64,000 nucleotides of DNA, from assembly GCF_010820565.1 (NCBI RefSeq), contig NZ_JAAIJQ010000007.1:1-64000 (forward strand), written 5' to 3'. A program made the position numbers and the translations under genes. The DNA is from Thiorhodococcus minor. Its GTDB lineage: Bacteria > Pseudomonadota > Gammaproteobacteria > Chromatiales > Chromatiaceae. The notes under the pieces are model-generated. The model was not told where the DNA came from, did not search any database, and saw only the letters and a program-made list of their open reading frames with translations. Below are positions 15,269 through 22,331 of the stretch, one piece after another; position 1 is the first letter of the stretch; the number at the start of each line of letters is the position of its first letter.

Positions 15269-15931
15269 ATGGCTGAATTGCCCGATACCCGAGAGCGCCT
15301 GACGCCGGACACCTTCCTGCGCGGCCTCTGGGAAGAGAACCCGGTCTTCGTCATGCTGCTCGGCATGTGCCCGGTGCTGGCGGTGACCAGCACCACCGTC
15401 AACGCCCTCGCCATGGGGCTGGCGACGACCTTCGTGCTGGTCTGCTCCAGCCTGCTGGTGTCGCTGCTGCGCAATTGGATCCCCAAGCAGGTCCGCATCG
15501 CCAGCTACATCGTCATCATCGCGACCTTCGTCACCATCGTGGACTACGCGATTCAGGCCATCAGCCTGGAGCTCTATGCCGCGCTGGGGGCCTTCATCCA
15601 GCTGATCGTGGCCAACTGCGTCATCCTGGGGCGCGCCGAGGCCTATGCCTCCAAGCAGAAGCTGATGACGACCCTGGTCAACAGCCTGGGGATGGGCGCC
15701 GGCTTCACCCTGGCGCTGCTCAGCCTGGGCACGGTGCGCGAGATCCTCGGCAACGGGACCATCCTGGGCATCTCCATCTTCCCGGCCGACTTCCAGCCCT
15801 GGATCGTCATGATCCTGCCGCCGGGCGGCTTCTTCGTCCTCGGCGCCTGGCTGCTCTTGTTCAACTGGCTGCGTCTGCGCAAGGAGCGCAAGGCGGCCGA
15901 GCCGACCGGGGTGATTGCAGATGCACGCTGA
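15269..15931 (+). CDS. rnfE: RnfE, membrane subunit of Rnf (NqrD homologue)
   Basis: This six-helix membrane protein is the homologue of NqrD. RnfE and RnfA are mutually inverted partners that hold a membrane [2Fe-2S] centre. The N-terminal segment NPVFVMLLGMCPVLAVT contains the conserved intramembrane cysteine, and IVANCVILGRAEAYA carries the second family motif with its cysteine. The length of 220 residues is usual. The rnfA start overlaps its last 11 bases. Confidence 0.95.
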   Translation: MAELPDTRERLTPDTFLRGLWEENPVFVMLLGMCPVLAVTSTTVNALAMGLATTFVLVCSSLLVSLLRNWIPKQVRIASYIVIIATFVTIVDYAIQAISLELYAALGAFIQLIVANCVILGRAEAYASKQKLMTTLVNSLGMGAGFTLALLSLGTVREILGNGTILGISIFPADFQPWIVMILPPGGFFVLGAWLLLFNWLRLRKERKAAEPTGVIADAR

Positions 15932-16511
15932 GCCGCTTTCGCTGATCTTCCTGAACGCCGCCATCGTCAACAACTTCGTGCTGGCGCTCTTCCTGGGCAT
16001 CTGTCCCTTCCTGGGCGTCTCGGCGAAGAAAGACACGGCCTGGAACATGGGGCTGGCGACCATGTTCGTCATGCTGGTCAGCTCCGCCGCCGCCTTCGGC
16101 ATCAACTGGCTGCTGACCGAGCTGGATCTGCTCTTCCTGCGGCTGATCTGCTACATCGCCGTCATCGCCTCGGCCGTGCAGCTGGTGGAAATGTTCGTCA
16201 AGCGGTTCAGCCCGGCGCTCTTCCGATCGCTCGGCATCTTCCTGCCGCTGATCACGACCAACTGCGCCATCCTCGGGCTGGCGCTCTTCCAGACGACCAA
16301 GGAATACGACTTCGTCCAGAGCATCGTCTATGCGCTCGGCGCCGGTGCGGGCTTCACGCTGGCGCTGATGCTGATGGCCGGCCTGCGCGAGAAACTGGCG
16401 CTGGCCCGCGTGCCCTCGGTGAGCCAGGGCGCGGCCATGAGTCTGATGCTCGCCGGGCTCTTGTCGCTGGCCTTCATGGGCTTCGCCGGGCTGGGAGGCT
16501 CGCATGGCTAA
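15921..16511 (+). CDS. rnfA: RnfA, membrane subunit of Rnf (NqrE homologue)
   Basis: This is the partner of RnfE in the membrane core, with six predicted helices. The motifs NNFVLALFLGICPFLGVS and LITTNCAILGLALF each contain the conserved cysteine of the family. The ATG at 15921 is preferred over the TTG at 15915 because it matches the family length (196 residues). The gene overlaps rnfE by 11 bases, and its 3' end overlaps the small NqrM-like gene by 8 bases, so the three are translationally linked. Confidence 0.95.
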   Translation: MHAEPLSLIFLNAAIVNNFVLALFLGICPFLGVSAKKDTAWNMGLATMFVMLVSSAAAFGINWLLTELDLLFLRLICYIAVIASAVQLVEMFVKRFSPALFRSLGIFLPLITTNCAILGLALFQTTKEYDFVQSIVYALGAGAGFTLALMLMAGLREKLALARVPSVSQGAAMSLMLAGLLSLAFMGFAGLGGSHG

Positions 16512-16671
16512 GTTCCTGCTCGCACCCTTGGTGGTCTTCGTCGTGCTCGCCGGCTGGGTGGTCGTCCAGCGGATCTATGCGCGCTTCGCCGCCAGCCATC
16601 CGCAGCTCGGCCCCTATCGCCCGGAAGGCGGCGGCTGCTCATGCGGCAGCGGGCATTGCGAGCGCCGCTGA
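16504..16671 (+). CDS. Small NqrM-like membrane protein overlapping rnfA
   Basis: A 55-residue protein starts at the ATG at 16504, inside the end of rnfA. Residues 4-21 form one membrane helix (FLLAPLVVFVVLAGWVVV). A short basic segment and a glycine/cysteine tail follow with Cys45, Cys47 and Cys52 (GGGCSCGSGHC). This layout resembles NqrM, the small Cys-rich protein needed to insert iron between NqrD and NqrE of the Na+-NQR complex. RnfE and RnfA are the homologues of those two subunits. NqrM proteins usually have four cysteines; three are seen here. A role in maturing the Rnf iron site is inference from position and layout. Confidence 0.65.
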   Translation: MAKFLLAPLVVFVVLAGWVVVQRIYARFAASHPQLGPYRPEGGGCSCGSGHCERR

Positions 16672-16675
16672 TTTC

Positions 16676-16754
16676 GTAGGGTGGACAAGCGCAGCGCAGT
16701 CCACCGACGCCGGCACGGGGTTCGGTGGACTTCGCTTGCGCTCGTCCACCCTAC
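16676..16754 (+). repeat. A-type palindromic repeat (intact copy)
   Basis: The intact element runs from GTAGGGTGGACAAGCGCAGC to CTCGTCCACCCTAC, with the centre CCGACGCCGGCACGGGG. Its ends are perfect inverted repeats (GTAGGGTGGAC/GTCCACCCTAC). It fills most of the 170 bases between the NqrM-like gene and the ferredoxin reductase gene. Confidence 0.9.
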
Positions 16755-16841
16755 GGGGCACGGATAGCTGGCACTCTCTTTTCGAATCACACTGACATCA
16801 ATCCCCGGCGACCGCGCGTCACCGGAGCGAGGAGCAAGAGG

Positions 16842-17744
16842 ATGACCCAAGTCTCTGCATCAACCCACTCTGCAACCCTCCCGGCAGGAGCTCTCCCCCC
16901 AGACCTCGGCCAGACCACCCAGGCCATCATCAAGGAGTCTCAGCGCGTCACGCCCGAGACCACTGACGAGGTCCGCCATATCACCCTGGAGGTGATGGAT
17001 CCGGCGTTCCAGTTCGTCGAAGGGCAAAGCATCGGCGTCGTCGTGCCCGGGCCGCACGACTTCGGCAACGCCTACCACCTGCGCCGCTATTCCATCGCCA
17101 ACGCGCGCAGCGTGCCGGTCGGCTCGGGCGTGAATCTGGACATCCTGGTCCGCCGCTGTTTCTACGTCGACGAGATCAGCGGCGAGCGCTATCCGGGCAT
17201 CGCCTCCAACTTCCTCTGCGACGCCAAGCCGGGCCAGCAGATCACGCTCACCGGGCCTTACCTCAGCGCCTTCCGCATGCCGCTGGACAGCCGCGCCAAC
17301 ATCCTCATGATCGGCACAGGGACCGGCATTGCCCCCTTCCGCGCCTTCGCCCAGCACATCTACGAGCGTCGCGGCGACTGGAAGGGACAGGTGCGCCTCT
17401 ATTACGGCGGCCACAGTGGTCTCGACCTCATGTACACCAACGACGAGCACACGGACCTCGCCAACTACTATGACGAGAAGACCTTCAAGGCCTTCCGCGC
17501 GCTCGGCTCGCGTCCCCTGATGACCTCGTCCCAGGCGCTCGAGCAGGGTCTGCACGACCACGCCACCGAGGCCTGGCGCCTGATCAAAGACGCCAACACC
17601 CACGTCTTCATCTCCGGCCTGAGCAAGGCGGCCAAGGTCTTCTGCAAGGTGATGGCCGAGCAGGCAGGCTCCGAAGAGGATTGGCTGAAGGTCAAGGAGC
17701 AGATGATCGAAGATGGCCGCTGGTCCGAGCTGATTTACGATTGA
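16842..17744 (+). CDS. Plant-type ferredoxin-NADP+ reductase
   Basis: This FAD enzyme exchanges electrons between ferredoxin and NADP(H). The FAD-binding barrel is identified by RRYSIAN (about residue 85), and the NADP domain by MIGTGTGIAPFRAF (about residue 155) and VFISGLSKAAK near the end. The C-terminus WSELIYD places a tyrosine one residue before the end, near where plant and cyanobacterial enzymes place their flavin-stacking aromatic residue. The ATG at 16842 is chosen because GAGGAGCAAGAGG precedes it directly; an upstream frame extends further but covers the repeat. Its position after the Rnf genes suggests it links the ferredoxin pool to NADPH. Confidence 0.88.
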   Translation: MTQVSASTHSATLPAGALPPDLGQTTQAIIKESQRVTPETTDEVRHITLEVMDPAFQFVEGQSIGVVVPGPHDFGNAYHLRRYSIANARSVPVGSGVNLDILVRRCFYVDEISGERYPGIASNFLCDAKPGQQITLTGPYLSAFRMPLDSRANILMIGTGTGIAPFRAFAQHIYERRGDWKGQVRLYYGGHSGLDLMYTNDEHTDLANYYDEKTFKAFRALGSRPLMTSSQALEQGLHDHATEAWRLIKDANTHVFISGLSKAAKVFCKVMAEQAGSEEDWLKVKEQMIEDGRWSELIYD

Positions 17745-17753
17745 CGGGAGCGA

Positions 17754-17780
17754 CCAGCCTCCAGCTGCCAGCGTCCAGCT
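17754..17780. repeat. CCAGCC/TCCAGC-type intergenic motif
   Basis: A CCAGCCTCCAGCTGCCAGCG run sits between the convergent ferredoxin reductase and ribF genes, followed by several small palindromes (GCGCTCTTGCGCTCGC, GACGCTCTGCGTC). It belongs to the same motif family as the tandem repeat at 5033. Confidence 0.6.
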
Positions 17781-17866
17781 GTTAGCAGCGCTCTTGCGCT
17801 CGCGGCGCCGCTCTGCGGTGCTGCGTATCTCCCGACGCTCTGCGTCGAGCTGCCGCCGCTCGAATC

Positions 17867-18811
17867 CTACGCAACACCCAGATAGGCGCGCGCTGCCTCG
17901 GCATCGCGCTGGATCTGCGTCTTCAGCGCATCGAAGGAGTCGAATTTCTTCTCGTCCCGGAGCTTGAGTGCGAGCTCCACCTCCAGGTGCTGGCCATAGA
18001 TCTGCCGGTCGAGGCCGAAGAGGTGGACCTCGAGACGGGCGCTGAGTCCATCGACGGTTGGTCGGGTGCCGATGTTTGCGACCCCTGGCCAGCCGGCTTG
18101 GTCCAGCCCATGCACGCGGACCGCATAGACCCCTCGGACCGGGCTCACCCGCCGGTGCAGGTTGATGTTGGCCGTCGGGAATCCGATGGTACGTCCGCGC
18201 TTGTCGCCGTGAACGACACGTCCTTCCATGGTGTAGGGTCGCCCTAGCAGGTACTGAGCCTGCTCCAAGTCGCCCCGGGCCAAGGCGTCGCGTACGCGGG
18301 TGCTGCTGATCCGCTCCTCGCCGTGTGTGATGGTATGCAGGTCCTCGACCTCGAAACCGGCATTCGACCAGCCCGCCTCGCGCCCCATCCGCTGCAAGAG
18401 CGCGAAGTCCCCCGTACGGCCGCGCCCAAAGCGGAAGTCGTCGCCAACGAGCAGGAAGCGTACGCCAAGCCCCTCGATCAGCAGCCGCTGCACGAAGGTG
18501 CGGGCCTCCATGGCCGCGAGCTTCTGGTTGAACTCCAGCACCATCACACGCTCGATGCCGCAGGCGCGTATCGCCTTCAGCTTCTCGCGCAGGCGTGTCA
18601 GACGCGCCGGCGCCGCATCCGGCGCGAACAGCTCCATCGGCTGCGGCTCGAAGGTGATGACGGTTGCGGGGAGCCCCAGTTCGCGTCCGCGCGCCATCAG
18701 ACGCTGAAAGACCGTCCGATGTCCCACGTGCACCCCATCGAAATTACCGATGGTCGCGACACAGCCGCGGTCGGCAGGACGCAAGTTGTGCAAGCCTCGG
18801 ATCAGTCTCAT
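17867..18811 (-). CDS. ribF: Bifunctional riboflavin kinase / FAD synthetase
   Basis: RibF makes FMN and FAD from riboflavin and ATP. The N-terminal nucleotidyltransferase domain shows GNFDGVHVGHRT at residues 22-33 and the ISSTRVRDAL segment (about residue 160). The C-terminal kinase domain shows GDKRGRTIGFPTANI. The 314-residue length is standard. In many gammaproteobacteria ribF sits directly ahead of ileS and lspA; here those two are about 43 kb away. The enzyme would supply the flavins used by RnfC, RnfD, RnfG and the ferredoxin reductase, though nothing shows coregulation. Confidence 0.95.
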   Translation of the reverse strand: MRLIRGLHNLRPADRGCVATIGNFDGVHVGHRTVFQRLMARGRELGLPATVITFEPQPMELFAPDAAPARLTRLREKLKAIRACGIERVMVLEFNQKLAAMEARTFVQRLLIEGLGVRFLLVGDDFRFGRGRTGDFALLQRMGREAGWSNAGFEVEDLHTITHGEERISSTRVRDALARGDLEQAQYLLGRPYTMEGRVVHGDKRGRTIGFPTANINLHRRVSPVRGVYAVRVHGLDQAGWPGVANIGTRPTVDGLSARLEVHLFGLDRQIYGQHLEVELALKLRDEKKFDSFDALKTQIQRDAEAARAYLGVA

Positions 18812-19255
18812 TCAGGTGCCTGGCGTTCGAGAATCAGCGGGCAAGTATACGCGGGAAGGGCCAGGGCGGGCACGGGCACAAGCTGCCCGCCGATCGGCTC
18901 AGACCACCTCCAGCGTTTCGACTTCGAAGCGCACCACTTGGCGCTGCTCGCGGCTGAATTCCACACCGATCTGGTGGATGGGCAAGGGCAGCGCAGTCGA
19001 CCAACGCCGGCGCGGGATTCGGTGGACTTCGCTCTCGCTCGTCCACCCGGTCCAACTGACGATCAAGGCCGATCTCGGCACTCGGTCAGTCTCGCGGCTA
19101 GGGGCGCCGCCCGCCCGGGCTCAGGACCGATTGGGTGCCTGCTTTTCCAGGGAGCTTGGTGCCTTGTCTCGGGAAAACGCGTCCGTGGCCAGGGACAGGG
19201 TCTCAAGTGCGTATCGAGAGAGGGCTGCCGCGCGCAGAGGCTCAGCGGCGATGCG
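18812..19255. other. 444-base intergenic region with A-type repeat and a possible coding remnant
   Basis: The region upstream of ribF holds an A-type repeat (18973-19048). On the minus strand at 18899-18975, a short protein-like stretch (HQIGVEFSREQRQVVRFEVE) ends at a stop and runs into the repeat. It could be the 3' end of a lost gene. I see nothing else. Confidence 0.4.
18973..19048 (+). repeat. A-type palindromic repeat (left arm degenerate)
   Basis: The right arm (GGTGGACTTCGCTCTCGCTC...) matches the other copies exactly. The left arm carries changes (GTGGATGGGCAAGGGCAG, GTCGACC) that break the pairing. Confidence 0.8.
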
Positions 19256-19696
19256 CTACGACAGGAACCGCATGGCGGCGACGAGTAGACCGGCGCTGGT
19301 GGCGATGAAGCCGACGAGCCAGAGAAAATGCTGGTCGTGTCGCCTGAGCATTTCATCGAAGCGCTTATCGACCTGCTCGAAACGTTTGTCAATTTGCTCC
19401 AAGCGTTTGTCGATCTGCTCGAAGCGTTTGTCGACTTGCTCGAAGCGTTTGTCGACTTGCTCGAAGCGCTTGTCGACTTGCTCGAAACGCTTGTCGATCT
19501 GCTCCAAGCGCCTTTCCATCGCCTCGAAGCCCTGGCGCATCAGCTCACGCTGGTGCTTCAGCTCCTCCTCGACGCGCACCATCCGCTCGCGCAGCTCGAT
19601 CTCGTAGACCGCGGGTGGCTTGCCGAGGCTTTGCTCGGCCAGCCATTCGCCGAGATGCTGCTTGATGAAGGCGATGTCTTCCTCGGCCAAGGCCAT
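19256..19696 (-). CDS. Coiled-coil membrane-tail protein with tandem RFEQ(V/I)DK heptads
   Basis: A 146-residue protein of unknown function. Residues 1-60 are charged and helical. Residues about 63-118 are eight or so heptads of the form KRFEQVDKRFEQIDK, encoded by tandem 21-base repeats, and form an uninterrupted coiled coil. The C-terminus (HFLWLVGFIATSAGLLVAAM) is a single membrane helix, so the protein is probably tail-anchored with the coil in the cytoplasm. The near-identical DNA units make the repeat number likely to vary between strains. Such proteins are common beside PIN/toxin genes and restriction loci, but no role is established. Confidence 0.75.
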   Translation of the reverse strand: MALAEEDIAFIKQHLGEWLAEQSLGKPPAVYEIELRERMVRVEEELKHQRELMRQGFEAMERRLEQIDKRFEQVDKRFEQVDKRFEQVDKRFEQIDKRLEQIDKRFEQVDKRFDEMLRRHDQHFLWLVGFIATSAGLLVAAMRFLS

Positions 19697-19739
19697 GGCT
19701 GACTCCTCGGTGATCGGTAACGGGATCTAGTCTATCAAC

Positions 19740-19790
19740 GGATCGAGTCCAACAATGGATCGAGTCCAACAATGGATCGAGTCCAACAAA
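19740..19790. repeat. Three tandem 17-base repeats (GGATCGAGTCCAACAAT)
   Basis: Two identical units and a third with one change lie in the gap between the coiled-coil gene start (19696) and the PIN-domain gene end (19904). They could affect transcription of the coiled-coil gene, or be simple slippage products. Confidence 0.9.
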
Positions 19791-19903
19791 ATGAGTCGCG
19801 TCGAGATCCCTTTCGCACCTCGATTGGGGCTGCGACTGTTGCCCCGCGCCTTTGATCGCGACCGATTCTGGGCGCGGTCGTCGCTAGCAGACTGCCGCTG
19901 TCC

Positions 19904-20329
19904 TCAGGCCCCGAACCGTCGCAGGAAGTCGTCAGGCGCGAGCGCGGGTAGGGCCTGGTCAGTGAAGTCCTCGGCATTCAGGGTCACGATGACGTCGAGC
20001 CCGTTGACCCGGGCAGATTCGATGGTGACTGCATCGTCGAGGTAAGGGAAATCCCGCGCGATGGCGGCATCGACCACGGCCGCGCTCATTGGGGCGACGG
20101 CGAGCATGTGCCTGAGCTCTTGGATCCTCTCTCTCGCGCCTTCCTTGCCATGCTTGCTGGACAAGGTTGCGTAGAGTGCCTCGAGGGCCGATGCGCATAG
20201 GTAGCCTTCGATGCGGCCATTCGCGGCGAGCGTCAAGGCTCGAATGGACGCCTGCGCTTCTTCGCGCTGGGTCGCGAGGGCATCCGTCAGTACGGTGATA
20301 TCGAATAAGGCCTTGGTTCGTCCGTTCAT
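19904..20329 (-). CDS. PIN-domain ribonuclease (VapC-like toxin), no antitoxin visible
   Basis: A 141-residue PIN-domain protein. The acidic metal-binding residues are in place: Asp10 (FDITVLTD), Glu50 (SALEAL), Asp98/Asp99 (YLDDAV) and Asp121 in the terminal NAEDF motif. VapC toxins cleave RNA and are usually encoded just after a small DNA-binding antitoxin. GAGAGGAAG precedes the start, but the roughly 600 bases upstream hold no recognisable antitoxin gene, so this may be a solitary PIN protein or the survivor of a decayed pair. Confidence 0.75.
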   Translation of the reverse strand: MNGRTKALFDITVLTDALATQREEAQASIRALTLAANGRIEGYLCASALEALYATLSSKHGKEGARERIQELRHMLAVAPMSAAVVDAAIARDFPYLDDAVTIESARVNGLDVIVTLNAEDFTDQALPALAPDDFLRRFGA

Positions 20330-20942
20330 CTTCCTCTCCGTTTGTCGCCGGACTAAGCGTCCCGCTTGCGGCTCTGAGCCGTTGATCCCGATGAGCTGCT
20401 AGCCACCAACGATTAGCTTGCTGCTTTGTCTTGGAGCTGCCTTCCCGTGTCCGGCCACTCACGGAAGGGGTGAGCGGGTGGTCTTCTAGGAAACGAGCTA
20501 AGCGGCTGATTCAAATCGGTTGGACGCCAATATCGCCACCTGGCTCGCTCTCAAGGGTCGAGCCTCGGCCCGATCCCCGATCCCAGTGGCCAAGACGTTC
20601 CGGGGCGCGCTGCGCTTGCTCCCTATTACTGTCGCGCGGGTATGGCGTCCAGCATGCGAGGCCCGCGGCGTTCTGCATGCTGTCGGAAGCTTTCAGCTCG
20701 CCTTGGCATCGGTACCGCGCCGCAGTGCGAAAACCGAAGCCCATCTGAAAGCCGCCCAACTGAAAGAAAAGAAGCTGGCCGTGAATTGAGATTCTGCCTC
20801 GACTTTCCTCGATGCGCGAGCCCGATTTTCGATCTGTCCTGGTGCGCTAGGACTTTCGTCGGGTGCGCTTCCCAATGGCTTCAAGGGATCTGACGGGCGG
20901 TATGATCGAATCGCGTCGGGGATCCGTGATGCGGCGAAGCTC
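20330..20942. other. 613-base intergenic region without a recognisable gene
   Basis: The stretch between the PIN gene start and the invertase gene end contains short open frames, but none with family-like sequence. A plus-strand frame at 20520-20789 ends in a lysine/alanine-rich segment (KAAQLKEKKLAVN) but is not supported otherwise. It may be the graveyard of an antitoxin or other accessory gene. Confidence 0.4.
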
Positions 20943-22313
20943 TCAGCCGTCCGGACCCTGAGGGAAGCAGTCGAGGAGGGATTCGTTCTCCATGAGCCGG
21001 TGCGCGAAGAGGTATCCGGCGACGGTCCAGAGCTGATTGAGGTGAGCCCGGCGGCCGATGAGGTTGCCTCGCTTGCCGTCGTAGTATTCGGGCCAATGGT
21101 CGGTGGGGAGGGCGCGGTCGGCGGTCTCGATGGCGAGCTGGGCGAGGTCGCCACGGCCGGTCTTGAGTGCGGCGGCGGTGAAGGCCCAAAGGAGCACTGG
21201 CCAGTTGCCGCCGTTGTGGTAGGACCAGGGAACGTTCTTGGGATCGCTGCCCGTCATGAAGCTCCACTCCTTGCCGGTGACCGCCGGGTAGACGAGCTTA
21301 CAGGGCATCTCGCCGATGAGGTCCGGCCAGCGGTCGCTGTAGAGGAACATGATCCGCGCGCCCTCGTCGCGTGTCGTGACGCCGAAGAGGATGCTGAGGA
21401 GGTTGCCGAGGGCGAAGAAGCGGAAGTCCATGCGCCCCGGTCCCAGATTGCCGACCAAGTAGCCGGCACGGTCGGGCAGCCAGTCCGCGACCCACTCCGG
21501 GATGGACTCCGGGTAGATGTTCAGCATGTTGATGCTGCCGTCGCCGAACTCTTCGGTCTGATAGCGATGGATGGTGCGGAGCTGGTTGAGGTCGAGCCAG
21601 TAGAAGAAGCGCAGATAGCTGCGCAGCGAGGTGGCGCGCTTGGCGGAGAGGTCGATGAGGGCGCGGTTCTCTGGCTTGTCGTCGAGCAGTTCGATTGCCG
21701 TGATCAGCATGGCGTAGAAGAGCGCCTGGATCTCCAATGGGTGGCCGTAGACGCCCATGCGGCGGTCGATCATGAAAGCGCCATCCGGGACCAGCAGGGT
21801 TGGGAAGACCTCGAAGCCTTCCTTGAGGGTCAGATCCATGATGCTGCGTAGCGCGCGCTGAACGCGCTCGTCGCGAGCCAGGTCGCGGTCCCCGCTCATG
21901 CGCCTGTAGATGCCGAGCAGGATGACCCACCACATCATGGCGTCGACAGGTGCCACACGGCCGATGGCTTGGTCTCCGAAGTCGGCGCGAATGGTCTCGC
22001 CGGCCTTGAGATCATGGATGACGCGGAAGCTGGCGGGCAGCATCGCGGGCTCCAGCTCATGGCCGTGGATGCACTTGTGCTGGCTGCGCAGCTCTAGGAC
22101 GGTGAGGAGGAAGTTGCGCACGATGGCGTGGTTGCCGTCTGCCATGAAGACGAGCGCGGACGGAATGAAGTCGCGGATGAAACAGTCGTGGTAGTTGGCG
22201 GCGACTGCACCGGCGGGGTCCATGGCGGCAACCGTGCCGACGGGCTGGCCGCGGTAGTTCATGACCGAGGAGGCGAGCAGCTCGGTCGCGGCTTCAAGGG
22301 CGTCATCTATCAT
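20943..22313 (-). CDS. Alkaline/neutral invertase (glycoside hydrolase family 100)
   Basis: The enzyme hydrolyses sucrose to glucose and fructose in the cytoplasm. The fold is an (alpha/alpha)6 barrel. The GH100 catalytic residues are visible as Asp183 in MIDRRMGVYGHPLEIQALFY and Glu409 in WPEYYDGK, at nearly the same positions as Asp188/Glu414 of Anabaena InvA. VPWSYHNGGNWPVLLW is another family signature. The length of 456 residues matches the cyanobacterial enzyme, and there is no signal peptide. GH100 is mainly known from plants, algae and cyanobacteria, so transfer is possible. The DUF815 ATPase gene ends 18 bases from its start on the same strand. Confidence 0.9.
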   Translation of the reverse strand: MIDDALEAATELLASSVMNYRGQPVGTVAAMDPAGAVAANYHDCFIRDFIPSALVFMADGNHAIVRNFLLTVLELRSQHKCIHGHELEPAMLPASFRVIHDLKAGETIRADFGDQAIGRVAPVDAMMWWVILLGIYRRMSGDRDLARDERVQRALRSIMDLTLKEGFEVFPTLLVPDGAFMIDRRMGVYGHPLEIQALFYAMLITAIELLDDKPENRALIDLSAKRATSLRSYLRFFYWLDLNQLRTIHRYQTEEFGDGSINMLNIYPESIPEWVADWLPDRAGYLVGNLGPGRMDFRFFALGNLLSILFGVTTRDEGARIMFLYSDRWPDLIGEMPCKLVYPAVTGKEWSFMTGSDPKNVPWSYHNGGNWPVLLWAFTAAALKTGRGDLAQLAIETADRALPTDHWPEYYDGKRGNLIGRRAHLNQLWTVAGYLFAHRLMENESLLDCFPQGPDG

Positions 22314-22331
22314 GACGCGATGATAGCGGTT

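Noticed and set aside
19370-19510. Regular repeats suggesting a CRISPR array
   Set aside because: Units are contiguous 21-base copies without spacers and encode heptads of a protein.
20520-20789. Small plus-strand frame in the empty region beside the PIN gene
   Set aside because: Composition like random GC-rich reading; orientation opposite to the PIN gene and no antitoxin-like fold visible.
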